Below are positions 54,068-62,943 of a stretch of 64,000 nt of DNA, in pieces (the stretch's first letter is position 1; every line of letters begins with the position of its first letter). The notes under the pieces were generated by a model that was not told where the DNA came from, did no database searches, and worked only from the letters and a program-made list of their open reading frames with translations. The stretch is from positions 1-64,000 of the forward strand of contig NZ_CAMKRR010000007.1 of assembly GCF_946415235.1 (NCBI RefSeq), written 5' to 3'. Both the position numbers and the translations under genes were made by a program. This DNA comes from an uncultured Ruminococcus sp. GTDB taxonomy: Bacteria; Bacillota; Clostridia; Oscillospirales; Ruminococcaceae.

Positions 54068-54910
54068 TTATTTCTCCTTTACATAGCCGATGAGCTTGCC
54101 GAGACACAGCTCAAAGCAGCTTCCGTACCACATTTCCCTGAGTTCGGGGACAGTGGCTTCGATACAGTCAAGAGTAAACCTCACAGCTATATCAAGGCAC
54201 TGACGTATATCCATTCCGAGAGCACAGGCTCCCGTAAATACACTGCTGAATATGTCACCCGTTCCGTGAAAGCGGTAATTCACATTTTTGTCAAATGAGA
54301 AGTAAAACTCGTCCTTTTCAGAGTCATAAGCAGCTGCGCCCTGTTTCCTGTCGTCATAATGGATACCCGTTATAACGGGTATCTTGCAGCCAAGCTCCGC
54401 AAGCCTGCGTAAAGCGTCCATGACATAAGCTTCATCGTAGGTGTCGGTATAAGGGATACCGAGCAGAAACGAGACCTCGGTCATATTCGGGATGATAAAA
54501 TCCGCCTTTGCACAGAGCTTTTTCATTTTCTCCACAAAATCTGCCGTAAATCCCGCGTAAAGCTTTCCTGCGTCACCGAGTACGGGATCGACGATTATTA
54601 CATTGTCCTCTCTGCCGAAATCATTGAAAAAATCGGAAACTATCTCAACCTGCTCGGGAGACCCGAGGTAACCCGTGTACAAAGCGTCGAATTTCAGATC
54701 CATGCTTTTCCAGTGTGCGGCAATATCAGGGATATCGCTTGTGAGGTCGCGGAAGGTATAGTTCCTGAAGCCCTCGCCCGTATGTGTCGAGAGCACCGCA
54801 GTTGGTATCACCGCTGTCTCTATCCCCATAGCCGAAATAATAGGCAGAGCCACGGTCAGCGAGCATTTGCCGAAGCATGATATGTCCTGTATCGTTACAA
54901 TTCTTTTCAT
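54068..54910 (-). CDS. Pyridoxal/pyridoxamine kinase (PdxY/PdxK-like)
   Basis: A 280-residue ribokinase-fold enzyme that phosphorylates B6 vitamers in the salvage pathway. It shows TIQDISCFGKCSLTVALP near the start, IIVDPVLGD, and the catalytic anion-hole motif GTGDIFSSV. ATG 54910 is chosen for the family start; two ATG codons lie just upstream and the ribosome-binding site (GAAAG) is weak. It is divergent from an AraC regulator. Confidence 0.9.
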   Translation of the reverse strand: MKRIVTIQDISCFGKCSLTVALPIISAMGIETAVIPTAVLSTHTGEGFRNYTFRDLTSDIPDIAAHWKSMDLKFDALYTGYLGSPEQVEIVSDFFNDFGREDNVIIVDPVLGDAGKLYAGFTADFVEKMKKLCAKADFIIPNMTEVSFLLGIPYTDTYDEAYVMDALRRLAELGCKIPVITGIHYDDRKQGAAAYDSEKDEFYFSFDKNVNYRFHGTGDIFSSVFTGACALGMDIRQCLDIAVRFTLDCIEATVPELREMWYGSCFELCLGKLIGYVKEK

Positions 54911-54949
54911 TATCATCATTCTTTCAAAAATAATGTTTATCAAGTATTA

Positions 54950-54978
54950 ATTATACAACAAACAGGCAATATTGTCAA
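54950..54978 (-). promoter_or_regulatory. Promoter of the pyridoxal kinase operon
   Basis: TTGACA and TATAAT with 17-bp spacing on the minus strand, a consensus sigma-A promoter 40 bp upstream of the start. Confidence 0.8.
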
Positions 54979-55037
54979 TAAGAATAGAAGTATCGTGCTG
55001 AAAGCTCCTGACAGCTTATCATGATACTATAATAAAT

Positions 55038-55064
55038 ATGTCATTAAATTGTTTGAAATGTCAT
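55038..55064 (+). promoter_or_regulatory. Direct repeats in the pdx-araC divergent region (possible AraC sites)
   Basis: ATGTCAT at 55038-55044 and 55058-55064, 20 bp apart and so on about the same helix face, ending 19 bp upstream of the araC -35. This spacing is close to that of AraC-family half-sites. Confidence 0.4.
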
Positions 55065-55082
55065 GATATTACCAACACCGAT

Positions 55083-55111
55083 TTGACACCTTTGTACTAT
55101 AGTGTTAAAAT
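55083..55111 (+). promoter_or_regulatory. Promoter of the AraC regulator gene
   Basis: TTGACA and TAAAAT with 17-bp spacing, 55 bp upstream of the start codon. Confidence 0.75.
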
Positions 55112-55165
55112 AGCAATAGAGGATATTACTGTAAAAAACAGAAGCAGTAACAGGAGGACGGTTTT

Positions 55166-55969
55166 ATGAGGATCGAAAATATAGCTTCAGGTCATAAAAG
55201 AGAGCGGAATTTCTGCTTTGAGCGCAGAGACGGCGCAGGTTTATGGCTTCTTCTCGTTGTGAAAGCAAAAACGATATTTACTATCGGTGACAAGGAAATA
55301 CCTTCACCCGAACATTCCTTTATACTGCTCACTCCCGAGCAGCCCTTCAGCTACCGCAGTGATGACGTTAGCTTCGTTGAGGACAGCATCAGCTTTATTC
55401 CTACCGCCGATGAGATACAGCTCATAAATGAGCTCAATATACCGCTGAACAAGGTGGTCCCTGCCGCGGAGCTCTCGCAGATGTCGGCAATGATACAGAG
55501 CATGAGCCTTGAATACTACTCCTCCAACAAAAACAGAGACGAGTCCATCGACCTCTATTTCAGGCTGCTGCTCCGCAAACTCAACGAAAGCGTTTCCGAC
55601 CTGAGAAGATTCAACACCGTTCATGAGGGGCTTTACGTTGAAAAGCTCCTGTGGCTACGTGAGAGTATATACCGCTGGCCGTCAAAAACATGGACTATCG
55701 ACGAAATGGCTGCGGAAATATCGCTCAGCCGTTCAAGGCTTCAGCATCTCTACACCGAGACCTTCGGCATAAGTATATCAAAGGATATAATCAACAGCCG
55801 TCTCGACAAGGCTGCCGAGCTTCTCAAAATGCCCGAGTACTCAATAAATAAGATAGCCGAGCTTGTCGGATACCCGAACGCTTCGTACTTCAACAGACAG
55901 TTCAAGAACGGACTTGGTATGACGCCTACGGAATTCCGCAGGGAATGGCAGGAAAAAGAAGCAATATAA
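55166..55969 (+). CDS. AraC-family transcriptional regulator
   Basis: A 267-residue regulator. The N-terminal part (1-150) is a cupin-like sensing domain and the C-terminal part (about 168-262) holds two helix-turn-helix motifs (TIDEMAAEISLSRSRLQHLY in part; INKIAELVGYPNASYFNRQFK in part) with the final GMTPTEFRR. It follows GGAGG and is divergent from the pyridoxal kinase operon, which it may control. Confidence 0.92.
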   Translation: MRIENIASGHKRERNFCFERRDGAGLWLLLVVKAKTIFTIGDKEIPSPEHSFILLTPEQPFSYRSDDVSFVEDSISFIPTADEIQLINELNIPLNKVVPAAELSQMSAMIQSMSLEYYSSNKNRDESIDLYFRLLLRKLNESVSDLRRFNTVHEGLYVEKLLWLRESIYRWPSKTWTIDEMAAEISLSRSRLQHLYTETFGISISKDIINSRLDKAAELLKMPEYSINKIAELVGYPNASYFNRQFKNGLGMTPTEFRREWQEKEAI

Positions 55970-55980
55970 AAAAGCATCGT

Positions 55981-56010
55981 CCCCTTACCTTTTTCGGTAA
56001 GGGGATATTT
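55981..56010 (+). terminator. Terminator of the AraC gene
   Basis: A 9-bp stem CCCCTTACC/GGTAAGGGG with a 6-nt loop and ATATTTT after it. Confidence 0.8.
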
Positions 56011-56079
56011 TGTCATACACTTTCTCAGCCCGATACCTCATAAAAAACTTGAAAAAATAAAAATCTGTGTCTTTTCCTA

Positions 56080-56108
56080 TTGCAATTATTCGGATATTGT
56101 TGTATAAT
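56080..56108 (+). promoter_or_regulatory. Promoter of the MBOAT-DHHW-FkbH-ACP operon
   Basis: TTGCAA and TATAAT with 17-bp spacing. The transcript would have a ~130-nt AT-rich leader before the MBOAT start; I see no gene in it. Confidence 0.7.
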
Positions 56109-56244
56109 TGATAATATAGCATATTTATGTGCTGATATAAAAATCAGAAAAACAGATATATTTAATATGATTTTTATTGCTGCGACTGCTTTTACGCGGT
56201 AAAAAAGATATATACAAACAATTGCAGCAAGGCGGTAGAACAAA

Positions 56245-57645
56245 ATGGTATTTTCGAGACTATTCTTTATATATATATTCCTCCCTGTCTGCCTGTTGTG
56301 CTATGCACTGGCAAGAGGGACTAAACATAAAAATACGGTGTTGATCATTTTCTCGCTGATTTTTTATGCCTGGGGTGAGCCCGTTTATATTTTCCTGATG
56401 CTTGCAACAGCTGCGGTGAACTATACAGCCGCTCTTTTCATAGGGAAATATCAGGGCAAGGTCGGAGATACTGCCGCGACGATTACCGCTGTGGTGTACG
56501 ACCTTCTCATGCTCGGCGTATTCAAATACAGCGGCTTTATCTTGGAAAATATCAACGCCCTTTTTTCATCTTCGCTGCCTGTACCCGATATACGGCTGCC
56601 CATAGGTATAAGCTTTTATACCTTCCAGACTATCTCCTACATTATCGACTGTCACTGGGAAAAGGTAAAGCCTCAGAGGAGCTTCAAGGATTTCCTGCTG
56701 TTTCTCACGCTCTTTCCCCAGCTCATCGCAGGTCCTATCGTAAGGTACAGCTCCATTGAAAAGGAAATAAACGAACGCACCATCAGCATGAGCGACGTTT
56801 CATACGGTCTGAACCGTGTCGCCCTCGGTCTTGCAAAAAAGGTACTTCTTGCCGATCAGCTCAGCCTTATCGCCGAAAGCTTCCTCGGCAACATAGGCGG
56901 TTCGACTATGCTTGGTGCATGGTACGGTGCAATAGCCTATGCGATGCAGATATATTTCGATTTTTCGGGATATTCCGATATAGCCATCGGTCTCGGCAGA
57001 GTATTCGGCTTCCACTTTGATGAAAACTTCGATCATCCCTTTATGTGCAGGGACATCACGGAGTTCTGGCAGCGCTGGCATATCTCACTGGGTACATTTT
57101 TCCGCGATTATCTCCTTTATGTACCTATATTCGGAAAGCGCAGGAAATACGGCGGGCTCTTCCTCGTATGGCTCTGCACCGGTATCTGGCACGGCGCAAA
57201 CTGGAACTACATAATATGGGGGCTTTACTACGGGCTTTTCATATTCATCGAGCTCCTTATCGGAAAGAAAAAGATGAAAGTCATCCCCGTTTTCATTCGT
57301 CATATCTACAGCAAGTTTATTATAATAATAGGCTTTGCCATCTTTTACTTTGAGGACCTCGGGAAGCTTGGCACTTTCTTCAAAACCGCCTTCGGCTTCG
57401 GCAAAAATGGCTTTATCGCAGTGCAGGACAAGATATCCTTCGTAAACAATATCTTTCTTATAGCTGCGGCTGTGATATGCTGCTTCCCGCTTATACGAAG
57501 CATTAAAGACATTACGGACAGACGCTTTGCCGCAAAGGCGACAATGTCCTCGGCAGCTGCTGTGGTTTCCGCGCTGCTGCTTGTCATAACGAGCATCATA
57601 CTTGTTGATGCCACGACTTCCCCATTCCTTTATTACCAATTCTGA
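56245..57645 (+). CDS. MBOAT-family membrane O-acyltransferase (AlgI/DltB-like)
   Basis: A 466-residue polytopic membrane protein (about eleven helices). The family motifs are FYTFQTISYIIDCHW, FWQRWHISLGTFFRDYL in part, and the catalytic His motif WHGANWNYIIWG. MBOAT proteins of this type (AlgI, DltB, PatA) carry acyl groups across the membrane to wall polymers or exopolysaccharide. It is the first gene of the operon; the ribosome-binding site is weak (AAGGCGG). Confidence 0.92.
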   Translation: MVFSRLFFIYIFLPVCLLCYALARGTKHKNTVLIIFSLIFYAWGEPVYIFLMLATAAVNYTAALFIGKYQGKVGDTAATITAVVYDLLMLGVFKYSGFILENINALFSSSLPVPDIRLPIGISFYTFQTISYIIDCHWEKVKPQRSFKDFLLFLTLFPQLIAGPIVRYSSIEKEINERTISMSDVSYGLNRVALGLAKKVLLADQLSLIAESFLGNIGGSTMLGAWYGAIAYAMQIYFDFSGYSDIAIGLGRVFGFHFDENFDHPFMCRDITEFWQRWHISLGTFFRDYLLYVPIFGKRRKYGGLFLVWLCTGIWHGANWNYIIWGLYYGLFIFIELLIGKKKMKVIPVFIRHIYSKFIIIIGFAIFYFEDLGKLGTFFKTAFGFGKNGFIAVQDKISFVNNIFLIAAAVICCFPLIRSIKDITDRRFAAKATMSSAAAVVSALLLVITSIILVDATTSPFLYYQF

Positions 57646-57660
57646 CAAGAGGAACATAAA

Positions 57661-59124
57661 ATGAGCAAGAACAAAAAGAATTCGGATGCGGAAACAGATA
57701 AAAACATATCCGCTGAGACAAACAAACGCCCCGAGCCTGCTATTTCCATAGAAGCTTCGGACCGTCAGGGAGCGTCCATAGATATCCCCATAAAGGCAAA
57801 AAAGTCGAAAAAGCTTCGCCGTAAAGCAGCAATGAACAATATATCCCTCGCAAATATACTTCTTCTCGGTGCTGTTTTTGCGGGAGGCTTCACATATGTC
57901 ACACTTTTTCCCCATGAGACAAAAGCCGATGATGAGAACCGCTATCTCGCAGCTTTCCCGAAATTCAGCATAAAAGCTTATACAAGCGGTGATTTCACCG
58001 ACGGTGTCGCCGATTATTTTGATGATACGGTCCACGCAAGAGCCGATATCAAGCAGTTCATAGCAGATACGCTCATGCCGCTGAAGGGCATGAAGTACGG
58101 CGGAGAAAAAGCCGAGCTTTACGGAAAAGGCTTTGAAAAGCCCGTAACGACTGCAGCAGCAGCTTCAACTGCTCAGAGGACAACTGCAACCACCACGCAG
58201 ATGCAGACTACCACAACGACAGAGCCCGCGGAAGATACGGCTGCCGACGGAGAGCTCACAAACAATATCCTCATCGTCAACAAGCGCGGAGTGAACCTCT
58301 ACGGCGGCGCATGGGGCACGGAACAGGAATATGCTTCGTATCTCAACGCCTACAAGGAAGCTCTTCCCGATGTGAATATCTATTCAATGGTACTCCCGAC
58401 TGCAAGCTCTTTCTATCTGCCTGATGAATACAAAGACCTCTCTCAGAGCGAAAAAGAGGACTTTGACAGGATAGAAGCAGCTCTCGGCAACATTATGTCC
58501 ATTGACGCATACACACCTCTTGAAGCCCATAAGGACGAGCCTATCTACTCACGCACCGATCATCACTGGCAGCCGCTTGGCGCTTACTATGCCGCACAGC
58601 AGTTCGCCCTGACAGCAGGTGTCCCTTTCCCGGATATTTCCGAGTACGAAAAGGTAACTCTCCCCGGATATGTGGGAACGCTCTATATGTACACCCAGAG
58701 CGCTACTCTCCTGAACAATCCTGAGGACTTCGTATACTACAAGCCAAAGACCAATGTCAGCGTGACACAGTATGATACTCACTTCGGCAATCCTGTAGCC
58801 GCAGATCTGCTCCTTGATCCGTCACAGATGCCGAACTCGGGATACTACATGGTATTCGGCTCCGATGAAAGGATAGTCCACGTAAATACCGAGTGCAAGA
58901 ACGGCAGAAATCTCGTAATATTCAAGGACAGCTACGGAAATGCTCTGCTGCCGATGCTTACGGGCTCATTTGAGAATATCTATCTCTGCGATATCAGGTA
59001 TTTCGACCTCAATGCCGCAGAGTTCATAAAAAATGTTCAGGCCACCGACCTGCTTTTCACTATGTGCTCCTTCTCGGCAGTTGGAGTCAACAGACACTGC
59101 ATCTACAATAACCTGATAAAATAG
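57661..59124 (+). CDS. DHHW/AlgJ-like exported protein, partner of the MBOAT acyltransferase
   Basis: A 487-residue protein with a charged cytoplasmic start (1-60), one membrane helix (about 64-80), an extracellular region, a Thr/Ala-rich linker (about 160-195) and an SGNH-like domain with the motif TDHHWQPLGAYYA (about 299-311). DHHW/AlgJ/AlgX proteins finish acyl transfer outside the membrane in pairs with MBOAT proteins. It lies 15 bp after the MBOAT gene behind GAGGAAC. Confidence 0.88.
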   Translation: MSKNKKNSDAETDKNISAETNKRPEPAISIEASDRQGASIDIPIKAKKSKKLRRKAAMNNISLANILLLGAVFAGGFTYVTLFPHETKADDENRYLAAFPKFSIKAYTSGDFTDGVADYFDDTVHARADIKQFIADTLMPLKGMKYGGEKAELYGKGFEKPVTTAAAASTAQRTTATTTQMQTTTTTEPAEDTAADGELTNNILIVNKRGVNLYGGAWGTEQEYASYLNAYKEALPDVNIYSMVLPTASSFYLPDEYKDLSQSEKEDFDRIEAALGNIMSIDAYTPLEAHKDEPIYSRTDHHWQPLGAYYAAQQFALTAGVPFPDISEYEKVTLPGYVGTLYMYTQSATLLNNPEDFVYYKPKTNVSVTQYDTHFGNPVAADLLLDPSQMPNSGYYMVFGSDERIVHVNTECKNGRNLVIFKDSYGNALLPMLTGSFENIYLCDIRYFDLNAAEFIKNVQATDLLFTMCSFSAVGVNRHCIYNNLIK

Positions 59125-59132
59125 GAGATAAA

Positions 59133-60938
59133 ATGAAAGAACTCAGCTTTCCTTTTGACAGTAAAAATATTATACGCCGCAGCCCCGCTCTCCGAAAGCA
59201 GCTCCTTTCAGACGGGAGTACGCGCATAAAAAAGAAGGTCGCTGTGCTCGGCGGTTCCACAACAGATCATATTATCGCTTCTCTTGAACTTTTCCTGCTG
59301 AACTTCGGCATAGAGCCCGAATTTTATCAGTCAGGATACAATAAATTCTACGAGGACGCCGTTTTCGGCGATCCTAAGCTGGACAGCTTTGCTCCCGATA
59401 TCATATATATCCACACGACCTTGCGGAACATCACAAAGCTCCCGTCAGTTCCTTCTGTCAAGGCAGAACAGGTCACGAACGACCTCAACGAACAGTTCGA
59501 GCTGTTCAGGCAGGTATGGGAAAGCCTTATGAAGCGCTTTGACTGTCCCATAATACAGAACAACTTCGAGCTGCCGCTTTTCAGGCATACAGGAAGCTAT
59601 GACTGCTGGAGCACCACAGGTCATGCCGCATTCATTGAAAGACTGAATGTTATGTTCTCGGATTATGCACGTTCGGTCAGCGGTCTGTATATACACGATA
59701 TCAATTACCTTTCCGCTGTCTGCGGACTTACAAACTGGCATGACTCAGAAGCATGGTATATGTACAAATACGCCATGAGCACCTCTGTCATTCCCGACCT
59801 TGCATACAGTCTTGCCTGCATGATAAAGTCGATCTACGGCAAAAACCGTAAGGTCATTGATCTTGATCTCGACAACACCCTCTGGGGCGGAGTCATCGGC
59901 GATGACGGTCAGGACGGCATAGAAATAGGTCCCGAAACTGCTGTAGGACAGTCTTTCACGGAGTTTCAGAGCTTTATCAGAGGATATAGAGACTATGGCA
60001 TACTCCTTGCCGTATGCTCAAAAAATGATGAAGAAAATGCACTTCTCGGCCTTGAACACCCAAGCAACGTGCTTAAAAAGACGGATTTCGTATCCATAAA
60101 GGCAAACTGGGAGCCAAAAGACAGAAATATCGCCGAATCGGCACAGGAGCTCAGCCTCGGGCCTGACAGCTTCGTTTTTATAGACGATAATCCTGCGGAG
60201 TGCGCTATCGTTGAAGGACAGCTCCCCATGGTACAGACCGTAAGCTTCAGCAGCGTCCATGAAGCAATGTACAAGCTCACCCGCAGCGGATATTTCGAGG
60301 TGACAGCCATTTCCGACGACGATCTTCACCGCTCGGAAATGTATGCCGCAAACGCTCTGAGAGCCGCTCAGCAAAAGAGCTTCGGCAGCTATGAGGACTA
60401 TCTTGTGAGCCTTGAGATGCAGGCGGTTATCTGCGATTTCAAGCCTGTATACATACAGCGTATCACTCAGCTTACAAATAAGAGCAATCAGTTCAATCTG
60501 ACTACACGCCGTTACAGCGAGAATGAGATACAGGCAGTCAGTCAAAGTACGGATCATATCTGCCTCTGCGGCAGACTTATTGATAAATTCGGCGACAACG
60601 GCATAGTTTCCGTAGTTATCGGCAGGATCGACGAAGATATCCTCCATATTGAGCTCTGGCTCATGAGCTGCCGCGTCCTCAAAAGGGATATGGAGCTTGC
60701 AATGCTTGATGAGCTTGTACGCCATGCAAAAACGGCAGGTATCAGGATCATAAAGGGATACTACTACAGATCACCGAAAAACAGCATGGTCTCGGAGTTT
60801 TACGGCTCACTCGGCTTTGTACTCGATGAAAAGTCGGAAAACGGCGATTCCGTATGGCATACAGAAATTGAAAACTACAAAAACAAAAATAAAGTTATCA
60901 GGATAACAGAAAAGGAGCATCATAATGAAAACAAATGA
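59133..60938 (+). CDS. FkbH-like HAD-IIIC protein with SGNH-like N-terminus and GNAT-like C-terminus
   Basis: A 601-residue cytoplasmic protein. Residues 25-230 resemble an SGNH-like domain (VAVLGGSTTDH). Residues 240-380 form the HAD-IIIC domain (DLDLDNTLWGG, VCSKNDEENA, WEPKDRNI, FIDDNPAE). Residues 420-590 form a GNAT-like domain (TNKSNQFNLTTRRY). FkbH enzymes dephosphorylate 1,3-bisphosphoglycerate and load glycerate onto an acyl carrier protein. The carrier gene starts inside the 3' end of this gene, which supports that role here. The actual acyl group is inferred. Confidence 0.88.
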   Translation: MKELSFPFDSKNIIRRSPALRKQLLSDGSTRIKKKVAVLGGSTTDHIIASLELFLLNFGIEPEFYQSGYNKFYEDAVFGDPKLDSFAPDIIYIHTTLRNITKLPSVPSVKAEQVTNDLNEQFELFRQVWESLMKRFDCPIIQNNFELPLFRHTGSYDCWSTTGHAAFIERLNVMFSDYARSVSGLYIHDINYLSAVCGLTNWHDSEAWYMYKYAMSTSVIPDLAYSLACMIKSIYGKNRKVIDLDLDNTLWGGVIGDDGQDGIEIGPETAVGQSFTEFQSFIRGYRDYGILLAVCSKNDEENALLGLEHPSNVLKKTDFVSIKANWEPKDRNIAESAQELSLGPDSFVFIDDNPAECAIVEGQLPMVQTVSFSSVHEAMYKLTRSGYFEVTAISDDDLHRSEMYAANALRAAQQKSFGSYEDYLVSLEMQAVICDFKPVYIQRITQLTNKSNQFNLTTRRYSENEIQAVSQSTDHICLCGRLIDKFGDNGIVSVVIGRIDEDILHIELWLMSCRVLKRDMELAMLDELVRHAKTAGIRIIKGYYYRSPKNSMVSEFYGSLGFVLDEKSENGDSVWHTEIENYKNKNKVIRITEKEHHNENK

Positions 60939-61167
60939 AATAATCCCCCGTCTTAACGAAGTTTTCAGGGACGTTTTCGGTGACAGCAGCATTTCGGTCA
61001 CAGAAAAAACCACCGCAGACGATATCGAGGACTGGGACAGTCTCGCACATATCAGTCTTGTAGCCGCAGTCGAAGCCGAATTCGGCTTACGCTTCAAGAT
61101 GAGAGAGGTCTCCGCAATGAAAAACGTCGGAGATATGATAAACCTAATAGCCGAAAGAGGCAGATAA
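60925..61167 (+). CDS. Acyl carrier protein (operon-specific)
   Basis: An 80-residue four-helix carrier with the phosphopantetheine site DWDSLAH (Ser39). It overlaps the FkbH-like gene by 14 bp and the next gene by 1 bp (TAATG), with AAAAGGAG before its own start. As a DltC-like or FkbH-partner carrier it should hold the activated acyl group for the MBOAT protein. Confidence 0.92.
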   Translation: MKTNEIIPRLNEVFRDVFGDSSISVTEKTTADDIEDWDSLAHISLVAAVEAEFGLRFKMREVSAMKNVGDMINLIAERGR

Positions 61168-62009
61168 TGTCAAAAAAGCTCAAAAAGAGGCTGATCATCG
61201 CCGCAGTTCTGCTTGTCATGGCCGCACTGTCAGCATGGGGCTTTGCAATGGAAACCGTACGATATAAAGTTAGTTCGGACAAGCTTGACAGCGTTATCAA
61301 AATAGTATTCATCTCCGACCTGCACAATTGCTTTTACGGAGATACAAAGCAGTCAAAGCTCATACAGGAAGTCAAAAGCAGCTCTCCCGATATCGTCATT
61401 TTCGGAGGAGATGTGATTGATGCATGGGGAGGTACAAAATACGCTCTGCTCCTCATAAAAGAGCTGAGCAAGGATTATCCCTGCTTCTATACTCCCGGCA
61501 ATCACGAGCAGGAGCGCGATGACAAGGAAGAGTTTTACGCGAAAGTGCAAAAGCTCTGTCCCATGCTTCTCGGTGAGTATGAGCAGATAAGCATAAACGG
61601 ACAGGATATACGTATTTACGGTACTCTTGACAACTACTCATTCGGAAAGAAGAAAACTCAGCTTGAGGAATGCTTTGATACTCTTGATGATAAGTATTAC
61701 AATATACTTATCGCTCATCAGCCCGAGCAGATAGACAGCTACATCGGCAAAGGAAAAGGTTACGACACAAAGTTCGACCTTATCCTTTCGGGACACGCTC
61801 ACGGCGGACAATGGAGGATACCGAAGCTGCTGGATCAGGGCTTATATGCTCCCGATCAGGGGATCTTTCCCGATTACACAACGGGTATGTATGAATATGA
61901 CGGAACGACTCATATCATAAGCCGAGGCCTTGCAAGACCGATGCGAATGATATTTATCCCACGTATTTTCAACCGTCCCGAATTATCCGTCATTACAATA
62001 GGGCAATAA
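61167..62009 (+). CDS. Membrane-anchored metallophosphoesterase (YkuE-like)
   Basis: A 280-residue calcineurin-like phosphoesterase with an N-terminal membrane helix (about 8-28). The metal motifs are ISDLHNC, GGDVIDA, GNHEQE and SGHAHGGQW. It is coupled to the acyl carrier gene. It might release a phosphate product from a lipid-linked intermediate; the substrate is not shown by the sequence. Confidence 0.9.
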   Translation: MSKKLKKRLIIAAVLLVMAALSAWGFAMETVRYKVSSDKLDSVIKIVFISDLHNCFYGDTKQSKLIQEVKSSSPDIVIFGGDVIDAWGGTKYALLLIKELSKDYPCFYTPGNHEQERDDKEEFYAKVQKLCPMLLGEYEQISINGQDIRIYGTLDNYSFGKKKTQLEECFDTLDDKYYNILIAHQPEQIDSYIGKGKGYDTKFDLILSGHAHGGQWRIPKLLDQGLYAPDQGIFPDYTTGMYEYDGTTHIISRGLARPMRMIFIPRIFNRPELSVITIGQ

Positions 62010-62051
62010 TGATTTCTTATACGCAAGCTGTTACCCATACTAAAAAAACAC

Positions 62052-62080
62052 TTGTAATTTTACATTAATAATGGTATAAT
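62052..62080 (+). promoter_or_regulatory. Promoter of rlmB
   Basis: TTGTAA and TATAAT with 17-bp spacing. Transcription would begin near 62087, so an in-frame ATG at 62079 cannot be the start of RlmB. Confidence 0.7.
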
Positions 62081-62153
62081 GAAAATATCGTTTCCTCGAC
62101 GGAAATATGCTGTAAAATCCATAAATATACAGAACAAAAGGAGCCTGGGCATT

Positions 62154-62933
62154 TTGAGCCCTATGTTGAATATGGAAAAAGATAAAAATACAACCGAAAA
62201 AAACGAAAACCTGATCTGCGGCAGAAATCCCGTCATCGAGGCGCTGAGATCAGGCGCTAATATAGATACCGTCTACATAAACGGCAATGGCGGCAGTCTC
62301 GGTCTTATCCGAAAGCTCGCAAAGGAAAACGGTATCGTGGTAAAAGACGCAGACGATAAAAAGCTTTCAAAGCTCTGCGGCGGAGCTTCTCATCAGGGAG
62401 TTGCTGCCGAAGGTGCCTGCGGAGAATACGTCACTGTTGAGGATATCCTCGAAGTTTCACGCAGAAAAGGCACAAAGCCATTCATCATCATCTGCGACGA
62501 GATAGAAGATCCTCACAACCTCGGAGCTATCATACGTACTGCCGAGACCTCGGGCGCTGACGGCGTTATAATCCCAAAGCGCAGGAGCGCTTCCCTTAAT
62601 GCCACTGTTTTCAAGACATCGGCAGGCGCTGCGAGCTATGTTCCCGTTGCAAGAGTTTCAAACATTGCTTCATGCATCGACACTCTCAAGGAGAACGGCG
62701 TATGGATATACGGAACCGACGCTTCGGGCACCGATTACACAATGACAGACTTCACAGGCGGAGCTGCGCTTGTTGTCGGCTCTGAAGGCTTCGGTATGAG
62801 CCAGCTCGTTCAGAAGAAATGCGATTTTATGATAAAGCTTCCGATGCTCGGAAAGATCAATTCACTCAACGCTTCGGTAGCGGCAGGTATATTCATGTAC
62901 GAAATACTGCGTCAGCGCAGAAGCACTAATTAA
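62154..62933 (+). CDS. rlmB: 23S rRNA 2'-O-methyltransferase RlmB (TrmH/SpoU family)
   Basis: A 259-residue SPOUT enzyme with an N-terminal L30e-like domain (CGRNPVIEALRSG) and the knotted domain motifs NLGAIIRTAE, VVGSEGFGMS and LNASVAAGI. It methylates 23S rRNA or a tRNA site. The start is uncertain: TTG 62154 lies 10 nt after AAAGGAG, and ATG 62163 follows closely. Confidence 0.9.
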   Translation: MSPMLNMEKDKNTTEKNENLICGRNPVIEALRSGANIDTVYINGNGGSLGLIRKLAKENGIVVKDADDKKLSKLCGGASHQGVAAEGACGEYVTVEDILEVSRRKGTKPFIIICDEIEDPHNLGAIIRTAETSGADGVIIPKRRSASLNATVFKTSAGAASYVPVARVSNIASCIDTLKENGVWIYGTDASGTDYTMTDFTGGAALVVGSEGFGMSQLVQKKCDFMIKLPMLGKINSLNASVAAGIFMYEILRQRRSTN

Positions 62934-62943
62934 GGAGATAATC

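Noticed and set aside
57085-58035. A 316-codon minus-strand frame across the MBOAT and DHHW genes
   Set aside because: It is antisense to two well-supported genes with catalytic motifs and shows no family match.
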